Source of the DNA: an uncultured Candidatus Poseidoniales archaeon | GTDB lineage: Archaea > Thermoplasmatota > Poseidoniia > Poseidoniales > Poseidoniaceae | Reading direction: 5' to 3' | Assembly: GCA_902605365.1 (NCBI GenBank) | Contig: CACLCM010000011.1 | Location: forward strand, 1-53,265 | Length of the DNA: 53,265 nt | Notes under the pieces: generated by a model | The model's input: only the letters and a program-made list of their open reading frames with translations | Told to the model about the DNA's origin: nothing | The model's database searches: none | Shown here: piece by piece, positions 9,325-17,111 of the stretch | Position numbering within the stretch: the first letter of the stretch is position 1 | Layout of the letters: each line of letters opens with the position of its first letter | Made by a program: the position numbers and the translations under genes

Positions 9325-9866
9325 AGACTCTTGAGCCAAGCGGTAACAGATGTTTCTAATTCATCAAGACCGGCTTCATTAGAGAATATTTGGTCAGCCT
9401 CGGAAATTATTACATCGAGACCCCAACCTGTCTCTCGAGCATCTCGACGTTCTAAATCAGAAAGACTTCCATCTTCTGAACGTGCTCTAGAAACTACTCT
9501 TTGAAATCTCAAATCCTTCGATGCTGAAACTGCTACAACTATGAAATCATTAGACCAGTGATTTGCGAATACCTCTCGCTCCGCAGTACCACGAAGGCCT
9601 TCAATCAGAACAATTGGATTTTCTAATAATAATTCATCGACTGCTGAAGTCAGGCGTTGGGCCAGAACATCCTCTCCATGATCCGCCCTCATTTTAGCCG
9701 CCACCTCTCCAAATACATGAGGCAACTCTTCAACACCCAAGGCCTTTACTTCGGCTCTAACCATGTCACCCATTGAACGGACTGGAATCCCATGAGATGC
9801 GAGTATTGCGGCAAATTCTCCTTTGCCTGCAGCAGGCAATCCACTGACTGCAATTACTAGCCCCAT
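9321..9866 (-). CDS. P-loop nucleotide kinase, UPF0200/dephospho-CoA-kinase-like
   Basis: A 181-residue P-loop protein beginning GLVIAVSGLPAAGKGEFAAIL and continuing GIPVRSMGDMVRAEV, the hallmark of the archaeal UPF0200 group, distant relatives of dephospho-CoA and adenylate kinases. The Walker A reads GLPAAGKGE (Lys present, Ser/Thr after it replaced by Gly, as in adenylate kinases). A LID-like arginine-rich region (RFQRVVSRARSEDG, ERRDARETGW) follows. It likely phosphorylates a nucleotide-like small molecule. It lies 18 bases downstream of an ABC permease gene and may share its transcript. Confidence 0.65.
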   Translation of the reverse strand: MGLVIAVSGLPAAGKGEFAAILASHGIPVRSMGDMVRAEVKALGVEELPHVFGEVAAKMRADHGEDVLAQRLTSAVDELLLENPIVLIEGLRGTAEREVFANHWSNDFIVVAVSASKDLRFQRVVSRARSEDGSLSDLERRDARETGWGLDVIISEADQIFSNEAGLDELETSVTAWLKSL

Positions 9867-9884
9867 GTTGGGTTCGGAACGGTT

Positions 9885-11492
9885 TCAATTGTTGAACTCT
9901 GCCCTTCCCCACTTACGATCAAGTAGTTTCAGCAACACCAACGCGGCAGCCACTAGTCCAACGCTTACTCCAAGAATTCCTTTGAATCCCGCAGCCACCC
10001 TTTCTTCGTCATAGACTGCAGCTTCAGCATCCAAACCTTTGTCTCCAACTTGGTCTGCCCAATTCTCGTAAAATGAAACATCTCCCTGAGTGAAAGAAAG
10101 AAGGAATAGAGAAAGTAATGGAATAACTGTTCCAATCCAAAACCAAGTCATAATTTTGGCATCGAATATTGCTTTATTCGGTGAAAGCCCCATCAGGAAA
10201 GCGGTGAGGCAAACGATGTAGATGCTGTTTGCAATCATTACCACTAATCCTACGGGGAGTACTGCCCATTCATCTAACTTCCAAGCCATCAAGCATAGGA
10301 AAATAACTGATATCCAAGTCGTAGCCAAGAAGTAAACTGTAACTTTTGCACGAATCAATTGTGGAACACTAAGTGGCAATCCATTCATGTGTTCTGGCGA
10401 ATCTAATGCGGTTAGCCAAGAATAGAAATTGAATCCAAAGAATCCTAAGAATGGCGCATAGGATAGCAAATTTATCGGAATTGGAGCTTCGGCAAAGTCG
10501 ACGAGCCAAGCCATCAGGAGTAAGACTATCAGAGGGACTGAATACGATACTGTCATTTTCTTAAGAGAACCTGAGCGGATGAGATCAACCGCCTCTTTAG
10601 CAACTAGTAGACGTAATGTTCCGTTTCCGAGGAAACCTAGTCTGCTCCATGCCGGAAGGAAAATTTCTTTCTTTGAAATTACTTTGACTTCGAAATCGTC
10701 ACGAACTAATTCCGAAGCAGCCCATGCTAAGAAAACCGAGGTTGCTAACGCAGGGATCGCAAGAAGGATTCCTTCAGGCTGCTGAGTTGAAAGTCCCCAA
10801 AGAATGTACTCTTTAGGAACGAAACCGAGCCCAAGCGCAGTTCCTAATGCGATGACCACTAATGGAGTCATCCTGCTGAACCATCCACCAAGTAACCAAA
10901 GTGAAGATGCTATGAATGAAAATGCTAGGCCTTGTGCCAAAGTCACAACCATTGCCACCCAGGTTCTTGGAAGGCTGCTGAATTCTAGTGGCGTACTTAC
11001 ATCTGTGAAATTTTCTAATGCAATACCGATGGCCATTCCTGAAATAACTGGAGTCAAAATTAGCATCACATAATAGGATAAATCCTTCATGTAATATGCG
11101 AAATGAGCTATTGAATTAGTTAGGGGCTGTAGTGCTGGTGAAGCCAATAGGTAATTCTTGGTCCCTGTTCTTGACAACACCTTCTCTCTACCGAGAAAAG
11201 CGAATGAGCCCATCCCTAAACTAAACATCAAGAGTGGCAAATGTAGTCCTAACCTCAATTCTCCCCAACTAAAGTTTTGAGAGTCTGATATCGAGTCTGC
11301 GCCTTGCGCAGCCCCTTCTCCTACTAGGAATTGTAAACCAATTGTGGCAACCATTGTAACCAATGCAACCAGTAATGGGAATAGCAAAATCCTTCTTTTC
11401 TTTGCGAAGTCTAAATTTTCACGGAACTCTTCAACAAACATAACTTTGAAAGTTGCAGAAAATGCACTGTACCCTGCTAAAGGAGTGTGCAA
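9885..11492 (-). CDS. ABC-2 type transporter permease
   Basis: About 535 residues with at least twelve hydrophobic helices in two blocks separated by a cytoplasmic segment (around residues 280-310), the size of two ABC-2 permease halves fused. The N-terminus MFVEEFRENLDFAKKRRILLFP is typical of ABC-2 permeases: an amphipathic helix before the first membrane segment. The start shown is a TTG; the frame stays open back into the ATPase gene without a standard start codon, and ATG 11441 is an internal alternative. Forms an exporter with the ATPase immediately upstream; substrate unknown. Confidence 0.82.
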   Translation of the reverse strand: MHTPLAGYSAFSATFKVMFVEEFRENLDFAKKRRILLFPLLVALVTMVATIGLQFLVGEGAAQGADSISDSQNFSWGELRLGLHLPLLMFSLGMGSFAFLGREKVLSRTGTKNYLLASPALQPLTNSIAHFAYYMKDLSYYVMLILTPVISGMAIGIALENFTDVSTPLEFSSLPRTWVAMVVTLAQGLAFSFIASSLWLLGGWFSRMTPLVVIALGTALGLGFVPKEYILWGLSTQQPEGILLAIPALATSVFLAWAASELVRDDFEVKVISKKEIFLPAWSRLGFLGNGTLRLLVAKEAVDLIRSGSLKKMTVSYSVPLIVLLLMAWLVDFAEAPIPINLLSYAPFLGFFGFNFYSWLTALDSPEHMNGLPLSVPQLIRAKVTVYFLATTWISVIFLCLMAWKLDEWAVLPVGLVVMIANSIYIVCLTAFLMGLSPNKAIFDAKIMTWFWIGTVIPLLSLFLLSFTQGDVSFYENWADQVGDKGLDAEAAVYDEERVAAGFKGILGVSVGLVAAALVLLKLLDRKWGRAEFNN

Positions 11493-11584
11493 ATGTTCAC
11501 CACCAGCTGAAGAACCGAGAGATTCTGAAACGTTTGAATCAGAAACCTCAGACCAATCTCGACTGGTGATTACTGCTGGCAGAA

Positions 11585-12364
11585 CTATTCCTCCTCTTTC
11601 GCACCTTCATCGCTCAGTCTTTCCGCTTCTTCGATAGAATGGCCTACAAGGCGAATAAATACATCTTCAAGTGTCTCACTATCATTTTCCTTCAAGCCTT
11701 TTACAGTACCTGCTGCAAGTACCTTACCATTGTTTATTATCGCCATTCTGTTACACATTCTTTCTGCCATTTCAAGAACGTGAGAGCAAAGGAAAATTGT
11801 CCCGCCATTTGCAACCATGTCCAGTAACCACTGGCGGCATTTTCTCTGATAAATTGGGTCTAAATTTGCAAATGGTTCATCTAAAAATAGCAATCTTGGC
11901 TCATGGATAAATGCCGATGCTAGCATGACTTTCTGGCGTTGTCCCTTTGACAAATCCTTACACATAGTATCTCTTTTCTCATCGAGACCAAACCAATCCA
12001 TCCAGTGTTCGACTTTGTTTTCTAAATCTTCAACTCCTCGAAGTTTGCCAACAAAATGTAGAAATTCACTCGGAGTAAGATATGAAGGAGGAGATTCTGA
12101 TTCTGGAACGATTCCAATATTCGCTTTGAGTTTTTGAGGGTCTCTAGCAGCATTAATCCCCAGAACTTCTACTGCACCAATACTAGGGCGTAGTTGCCCG
12201 GTTAACAATTTTATAAAAGTTGATTTCCCAGCCCCATTTGGACCAAATACTCCGAAAAACTCTCCTGAACTTACTTTAACATCAAGAGGATGAAGGGCAA
12301 TAAAGTCGCCATATCTTTTTCCCAAATCCTTTGCTATCACCAATGAGTCTTCGGTGTCGGACAT
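11585..12364 (-). CDS. ABC transporter ATP-binding protein
   Basis: A 259-residue ABC ATPase. Walker A GPNGAGKST, Q-loop region NIGIVPESE, signature DLSKGQRQKVML, Walker B LLFLDEPFANLDP and the H-loop His in FLCSHVLE are all present. The sequence resembles ATPases of ABC-2 exporters (CcmA/NatA type). It is the first gene of the transporter pair, with the permease following within about 90 bases, and its start lies 73 bases from the divergent enoyl-CoA hydratase at 12438. The last residues are acidic. Confidence 0.93.
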   Translation of the reverse strand: MSDTEDSLVIAKDLGKRYGDFIALHPLDVKVSSGEFFGVFGPNGAGKSTFIKLLTGQLRPSIGAVEVLGINAARDPQKLKANIGIVPESESPPSYLTPSEFLHFVGKLRGVEDLENKVEHWMDWFGLDEKRDTMCKDLSKGQRQKVMLASAFIHEPRLLFLDEPFANLDPIYQRKCRQWLLDMVANGGTIFLCSHVLEMAERMCNRMAIINNGKVLAAGTVKGLKENDSETLEDVFIRLVGHSIEEAERLSDEGAKEEE

Positions 12365-12437
12365 AACCCAAGGGTGGGCCTCTCAAACTTCAATGTGTGC
12401 TTACAAGTTGATTTGCTATGACCTCCTCGGAGGTGGC

Positions 12438-13262
12438 ATGAGCGAAGTTTTGATTATCGAAGAAATACCTTGCGAAAACGGTGACGGAGTGATTGCGAAG
12501 GTCACCATAAATCGCCCAGACAAATTAAATTCATTAAATAACGAAGTAAGAACTAAACTCAAAGAAATGTGTGACTGGGCGGATTCAAATGATTCCGTAA
12601 GATGCGTAGTTATTGCTGGAGCCGGGCCAAATCCACCTCAAGAAGGAAAGAGAGCTAAGCCGAATGCATTTGTTGCCGGAGCCGACATTACAGAATTCGT
12701 GGGTAAAGGATCTGAAGAAATTAAGGAAATATTTACTGACAATGCGATTGAAGCTATCTGGGACTTATCTAAACCAACTATCTCAATGGTAGACGGTTTC
12801 GCTTTGGGAGGAGGTTGTGAAGTAGCATGCGCTTGTGATATTCGCATAGCCAGTACTCGAGCAATATTTGGAACTCCTGAAATTAAGTTAGGGTTGATAC
12901 CAGGATATGGTGGAACTCAAAGGTTAGTTCATCTCGTTGGATATGGAAAAGCGATGGAGATGATGATGACTGGAAACAACTACGATGCAGAAGAAGCATA
13001 CCGATTAGGCATTGTAAATCAGATATATTCACCAGATGATTTGGAAAGTAAGACTATGGAAATGGCTCAGAACATCGCTTCGAAATCAATGCACACATTA
13101 CGAGTTGCGAAGGTTGCAATTCGTGCTGCATTAGACAATGGTATCACAAAGGGCGTGGAATTTGAAGCAGAGGTTTTTGCAAAACTTTTCGATTCTGAAG
13201 ACCAGAAAATTGGAGTTCAAGCATTCATTGACAGAACGAATCCTGAATGGAAGCACCGATAA
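12438..13262 (+). CDS. Enoyl-CoA hydratase
   Basis: A 274-residue crotonase-family enzyme. RPDKLNSLN at ~28-36, the first oxyanion segment AFVAGADI, and the second GFALGGGCEVACACDIRIAS are followed by GTPEIKLGLIPGYGGTQRL, containing the second catalytic Glu of true hydratases. It should hydrate 2-enoyl-CoA in beta-oxidation. ATG 12438 is chosen over an upstream in-frame ATG (12354) because a GGAGGTGG ribosome-binding site at 12429-12436 precedes it and family similarity starts here. Some members carry an extra loop like the NPPQEGKRAKP insert. Its TAA abuts the stop of the convergent gene at 13263. Confidence 0.92.
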   Translation: MSEVLIIEEIPCENGDGVIAKVTINRPDKLNSLNNEVRTKLKEMCDWADSNDSVRCVVIAGAGPNPPQEGKRAKPNAFVAGADITEFVGKGSEEIKEIFTDNAIEAIWDLSKPTISMVDGFALGGGCEVACACDIRIASTRAIFGTPEIKLGLIPGYGGTQRLVHLVGYGKAMEMMMTGNNYDAEEAYRLGIVNQIYSPDDLESKTMEMAQNIASKSMHTLRVAKVAIRAALDNGITKGVEFEAEVFAKLFDSEDQKIGVQAFIDRTNPEWKHR

Positions 13263-14147
13263 TCAATCGGATGCCATTTCATCTCTTAGTGCCGCTAGAG
13301 CACCTGATGCTCCCGGTGCCGGCGGTGCAGGAAGTGGAGGGAGTCCTAATTCTTCAGGAGAAGGAATTCCTTCTGGCAAGACCGGCTGTTCAGGACCGCC
13401 ATCTACAGAAACATATCCTGAATCCAACGGGATTCTAAGTTTGAGAATGGTAGATGCATCGATTCTAACAAGCGTTGCACCATACACGTGTCCTGCTTCT
13501 GCGGTAGCTGGTTCAATCAAGATATTGTGGCCGTGGTTTTCACTTTGAATTACACTAACTAAATCTTCACCAGAAGAGTGCTCTTCCCACATCTTTGCAG
13601 TTGATGCTCTGATTTCTGCCATCTGGGAGCGACGACGCTCTTCGATTCTAACTCGGATTTTGTCATGGCGCTCTCGCTTTTGGTCGATGTGTGCAGCGAT
13701 ATTTGCATCTTCAATCGATTGTGGTGAAACCTCTACGACGAATTCATCAGCAACGTGGACTTCTTCGATAGATACTGCGACCTCTTCTAGGTCGTCATCA
13801 GGCTCTACTGATATCATGTTCTCTTCGTTTTCAGCCTGAGATGCCGAAACCTTGGCCATTTTTCTTTCACGCAATGACGCTCCATCCATTGAATCTTCAG
13901 TTACAACTTCTGGGATGTCCACCTGAGGCTCTGTTGTTTCTTTCACAACTTGCTGGACCTGGCGCTTCTTTTGAACAGGCTTTGCTGCTTTTGCAGTGTC
14001 TCCCAAATATACCCAGACAATTGCCAACAGTAATGCGAAACCAACTAACGCCCATCGACCATTCTCATCAAAATCATTCTGCATTGTGAAGAAGACAATA
14101 ATGTCTGAAATCAACAGAAATAATACGACAAGTCTCGATAATTTCAT
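13263..14147 (-). CDS. Membrane-anchored charged protein of unknown function
   Basis: A 294-residue protein with two N-terminal hydrophobic helices (about 4-24 and 34-51), then an acidic disordered-looking segment (70-130), a basic helical segment likely to form a coiled coil (QKRERHDKIRVRIEERRR), a compact C-terminal domain (about 195-255) and a Pro/Ala/Gly-rich tail. No family recognised. The C-terminal domain contains a predicted beta-strand pattern (HGHNILIEPATAEAGHVYGATL). ATG 14147 begins directly before the first helix; an upstream in-frame start at 14177 is less likely. Neighbouring the dITPase gene on the same strand. Confidence 0.6.
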   Translation of the reverse strand: MKLSRLVVLFLLISDIIVFFTMQNDFDENGRWALVGFALLLAIVWVYLGDTAKAAKPVQKKRQVQQVVKETTEPQVDIPEVVTEDSMDGASLRERKMAKVSASQAENEENMISVEPDDDLEEVAVSIEEVHVADEFVVEVSPQSIEDANIAAHIDQKRERHDKIRVRIEERRRSQMAEIRASTAKMWEEHSSGEDLVSVIQSENHGHNILIEPATAEAGHVYGATLVRIDASTILKLRIPLDSGYVSVDGGPEQPVLPEGIPSPEELGLPPLPAPPAPGASGALAALRDEMASD

Positions 14148-14186
14148 CCTGCTCAACTCAACCCAGTACGACCGCACTCAAGAATA

Positions 14187-14831
14187 TCACCCCAGTCTGT
14201 CGAGGTTTGAAAGTAGGCTAGAAAGTGCTCTCCGGCGATGAGAATAGAGCTGCTTTTCTTCTAGCGATATGCCGCCAAATGGTGTACCATGAGTACTTGT
14301 AGTTCCAATCTGGCCTACTTCTAAGGAATTACCCTCGTCATCTAAATCTGCAGGAATGAAGATTGGGTCGAACCCGAAACCTTTCCCCTCTACAGGTTGA
14401 TGGGAAATTCGACCAGGACATACCCCCTCTGCGACTGTAGTTTGCCCTTTGTGATAGAGAACTGCAACGGCCCTAAACTCTGCACTTCGCAAGTTGCCAT
14501 CTTGTATTGGGTCTTCACTTTGAAGGTGATCCATCAATTTTAGAACTCCATGAACATCTAGTGTTTCTAAAACATAAGACGAATATACGCCTGGAAAACC
14601 GTTCAATGCATCTATGAATAAGCCCGCATCTTCGACTAGTAACATATCATCTGGACTAGGAAGATGGGGAATTGCCTGCTCAATTTTTGATAAGGCTACG
14701 ACTTCTAAGTTGTCGGCCTGAGGCTCATCAGCTTCAAATTCAAATTGCCTAACTGCAATACCGTGATGCGAAAAGTGCTCTCTAGCTTCGTCAACTTTAC
14801 CTTGATTGCTCGTCATAAACCATAAGGTCAT
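14187..14831 (-). CDS. rdgB: XTP/dITP diphosphatase (non-canonical purine NTP pyrophosphatase)
   Basis: A 214-residue HAM1/RdgB-family protein. The N-terminal FMTSNQGKVDEA matches the family's T/S-x-N-x-x-K substrate loop; LLVEDAGLFIDALNGFPGVYSS and GKGFGFDPIFIP are the conserved metal and nucleobase segments, and SHRRRALSSL near the C-terminus is the conserved SHRxxA motif. It hydrolyses ITP, dITP and XTP to monophosphates, keeping damaged purines out of nucleic acids. In many archaea the gene neighbours bud32/kae1; here bud32 is 1.6 kb away. Confidence 0.92.
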   Translation of the reverse strand: MTLWFMTSNQGKVDEAREHFSHHGIAVRQFEFEADEPQADNLEVVALSKIEQAIPHLPSPDDMLLVEDAGLFIDALNGFPGVYSSYVLETLDVHGVLKLMDHLQSEDPIQDGNLRSAEFRAVAVLYHKGQTTVAEGVCPGRISHQPVEGKGFGFDPIFIPADLDDEGNSLEVGQIGTTSTHGTPFGGISLEEKQLYSHRRRALSSLLSNLDRLG

Positions 14832-14896
14832 AATTCACTGCTGTAATGGAAGGCACTTGAGGATGATTGATAGAGCCCCCTCTAAGAGAGGTGTTT

Positions 14897-15250
14897 GTGA
14901 ATTCATATCTTGCAGTGGGTTTGGGTGGAGCAATAGGTGCAATACTTCGTTTCGTAGTATCAGAATGGGTTGGTAATCCTCAAGGAACACTATTAGTGAA
15001 TGCATTAGGCTCGCTATTACTTGGAGTTTGCATGGCTGCACTTGCAAGTGAAATGATATCCAAGGAAATGACTCTATTACTCGGAACTGGCATTTTAGGA
15101 GCATTCACTACAATGTCTACATTTTCTGTCGAGACTATTGAATTGTGGAGCGATGACCAAATGAAAGCCGTAGGATATGTATTGGCAACTATGATTCTAT
15201 GCCCACTACTAGCATATGCTGGTTGGAAAGTAGTAGAAATTACTGCTTAA
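14897..15250 (+). CDS. crcB: Fluoride ion exporter CrcB
   Basis: A 117-residue protein with four hydrophobic helices. AVGLGGAIGAILRFVVS, GTLLVNALGSLLLGV and GTGILGAFTTMSTFSVET are the CrcB/Fluc signature segments, including the N in the second helix and the phenylalanine-box TFS in the third. It forms a dual-topology dimeric fluoride channel. GTG 14897 (VNSYLAVGLGG) is chosen because family similarity starts there; GTG 14891 and TTG 14867 are alternatives. Only one copy is present here. No crcB/fluoride riboswitch consensus was found upstream. The 3' end overlaps nadA by 11 bases. Confidence 0.92.
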   Translation: MNSYLAVGLGGAIGAILRFVVSEWVGNPQGTLLVNALGSLLLGVCMAALASEMISKEMTLLLGTGILGAFTTMSTFSVETIELWSDDQMKAVGYVLATMILCPLLAYAGWKVVEITA

Positions 15251-16370
15251 TCGAAAGCATTCTTTCCAGAGCTATTTTCGCTCCCTTCTGAACTGATTTC
15301 CCAACTATGACTTGATTAGGAACTTCACCGTCTACAAGTCGCTCTAAAACATCCATCAAATAGGCCGGATGAATCATGTACATAGTTGAACAAGGACAAA
15401 CAGTTGGTTCTAGACACTGAACGTTGAGGTCCTCATGCTGTGAATCTAAACGGGCAACCATGTTGATTTCTGTACCTACCGCAATATGAGTTCCCGGCTT
15501 CTGCTTTGCTACAAATCGGCGGATATATTCCGTACTACCATTGGCATCTGCTGCTTCCACAACTTCCATCGGACACTCAGGGTGAACTACTACTAACCCC
15601 TCTGGATGTTGTTCTCTAAAAGCTTCAATCTGGCCAACTGTAAATCTTTTGTGAACTGAACAGAAACCATGCCATAATACGATTTTAACATCCTCAGGAA
15701 GCGTATTATCTTGGCCAGGAGTCCATACTGCCATCTGTTCCAGAGATATCCCCATAGATAATCCGGTATTGCGACCAAGATGCTGGTCTGGGAAAAATAG
15801 TACTGCACCGTTTGGACCCGCTCGATCATATGCCCATTGCAAGATTCCTTCAGCATTGGAGGAGGTACATACGATTCCACCGTGTCTGCCACAGAAATCT
15901 TTCAATTCAGCTGCACTATTCATGTAGGTAACTGGAATAAGGCATGAATCTCCCTCTTTTGCTGTTGCAGGGTCGCTTAATCCAGAACGTTCCAAGATAT
16001 CTTTCCAAGCAACTTCAACATCTGGTAAGGCCGCCATATCAGCCATTGAACAACCTGCACGCATGTTCGGAAGTATCACATTTTGTTCATCCGAAGTAAG
16101 TATATCTGCAGATTCTGCCATGAAATGTACACCGCAGAAAATGATGTTTTTTGCGTTGGATTTTGCCGCTAATTCTGAAAGTAAAAACGAGTCACCAAGT
16201 AGGTCAGCATGCATTACAATCTGGTCTCTTTGATAGTGGTGACCAAGTATCAACAAGTCTTCACCCATCTGCTCTTTTAACTCCGCAATACGCTCTGCGA
16301 TTGCGGCCTCTTCGGGACCCATTGCGTCATTGGTGAAGTCAATGGCGCACATCGGCAATGACATGGTCAT
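15240..16370 (-). CDS. nadA: Quinolinate synthase A
   Basis: A 376-residue NadA. LILGHHYQRDQIVMHADLLGDS is the conserved N-terminal substrate loop; IIFCGVHFMAESADIL, LPNMRAGCSMADM, VHPECPMEV and CPCSTMYMIHP carry the conserved residues including the Cys ligands of the [4Fe-4S] cluster. With NadB (not in the window) it makes quinolinate from iminoaspartate and dihydroxyacetone phosphate for NAD synthesis. The ATG at 16370 gives a slightly long N-terminus; the core begins near residue 20. It overlaps the convergent crcB by 11 bases. Confidence 0.96.
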   Translation of the reverse strand: MTMSLPMCAIDFTNDAMGPEEAAIAERIAELKEQMGEDLLILGHHYQRDQIVMHADLLGDSFLLSELAAKSNAKNIIFCGVHFMAESADILTSDEQNVILPNMRAGCSMADMAALPDVEVAWKDILERSGLSDPATAKEGDSCLIPVTYMNSAAELKDFCGRHGGIVCTSSNAEGILQWAYDRAGPNGAVLFFPDQHLGRNTGLSMGISLEQMAVWTPGQDNTLPEDVKIVLWHGFCSVHKRFTVGQIEAFREQHPEGLVVVHPECPMEVVEAADANGSTEYIRRFVAKQKPGTHIAVGTEINMVARLDSQHEDLNVQCLEPTVCPCSTMYMIHPAYLMDVLERLVDGEVPNQVIVGKSVQKGAKIALERMLSIKQ

Positions 16371-16412
16371 AGGTGTGCCTCGTCAATCGGTGCAGGCACT
16401 CCTTTTTCAACC

Positions 16413-17111
16413 ATGCACTATAGCCGCTTCATGATGGAAGCGTGGAATGGGGGGGAAAGGCTCCATTTGGGGGCTGAGGCCGAAGTGATTTCAGGATCTT
16501 GGTTCGGGCGTCCAGCAATCCTGAAAAAGAGAAGACCAAGGGCCTGGAGGCATCCAGAACTAGACAACACTCTAACTCGAAAAAGGATGACAAATGAAGT
16601 AAAACTCACTATCTGGTTGGCAGGAATGGGGGCTCCGGTTCCTGCAATATGGGATGTTGACATGGATGAGTCGGTCATCATCATGGAAAAAATCGAAGGC
16701 AAGCCCTTAATTGAAATTCTTAGAGCAGGAGAATATAATGATGAATTACTGTTCAAAGTTGGCAAATCGATTAGAGAATTCCATCGCCATGCTGTTAATC
16801 ATGGAGATTTATCAACAAATAATATCTTAATCACAAAAGAGGGAGATGCTATTCTTATCGACTTAGGTTTAGCATCAAGAGAATATGAATTGGAAGGTTT
16901 TGGAATCGACCTCCATGTCTTGCATGAAATTTTCAGAGCAAGCCATCCCGATGTTGAAAATGCAATGGACCTAGTTCTCGAAGGATACCTCGCCCTAGAT
17001 AATGAGCTTGGAAAGCCTCTACCCGCACCTGGCGGACAACCTCCTAGTGCTATTGATATAATCAAAAGGTTAGAACAAATCATGAAGCGAGTTCGCTATC
17101 ACGGTGGCTAA
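16413..17111 (+). CDS. bud32: Kae1-associated kinase Bud32
   Basis: About 230 residues (a little shorter if ATG 16431 or 16434 is used). The atypical small kinase shows the GAEAEV glycine-loop substitute, ILKKRRPRAWRHPELD, catalytic loop VNHGDLSTNNIL (HGDLxxxN) and IDLGLAS in place of DFG. This is Bud32 of the KEOPS complex that makes threonylcarbamoyl-adenosine at tRNA position 37. In many euryarchaea it is fused to Kae1; here it is stand-alone and Kae1 is not in the window. It ends inside the last codons of the convergent PAP2 gene. Confidence 0.95.
   Translation: MHYSRFMMEAWNGGERLHLGAEAEVISGSWFGRPAILKKRRPRAWRHPELDNTLTRKRMTNEVKLTIWLAGMGAPVPAIWDVDMDESVIIMEKIEGKPLIEILRAGEYNDELLFKVGKSIREFHRHAVNHGDLSTNNILITKEGDAILIDLGLASREYELEGFGIDLHVLHEIFRASHPDVENAMDLVLEGYLALDNELGKPLPAPGGQPPSAIDIIKRLEQIMKRVRYHGG

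Noticed and set aside
14832-14896. Possible fluoride (crcB) riboswitch upstream of crcB
   Set aside because: The 65-base leader lacks the riboswitch consensus (GGNGAUGG core and the long-range pairing).
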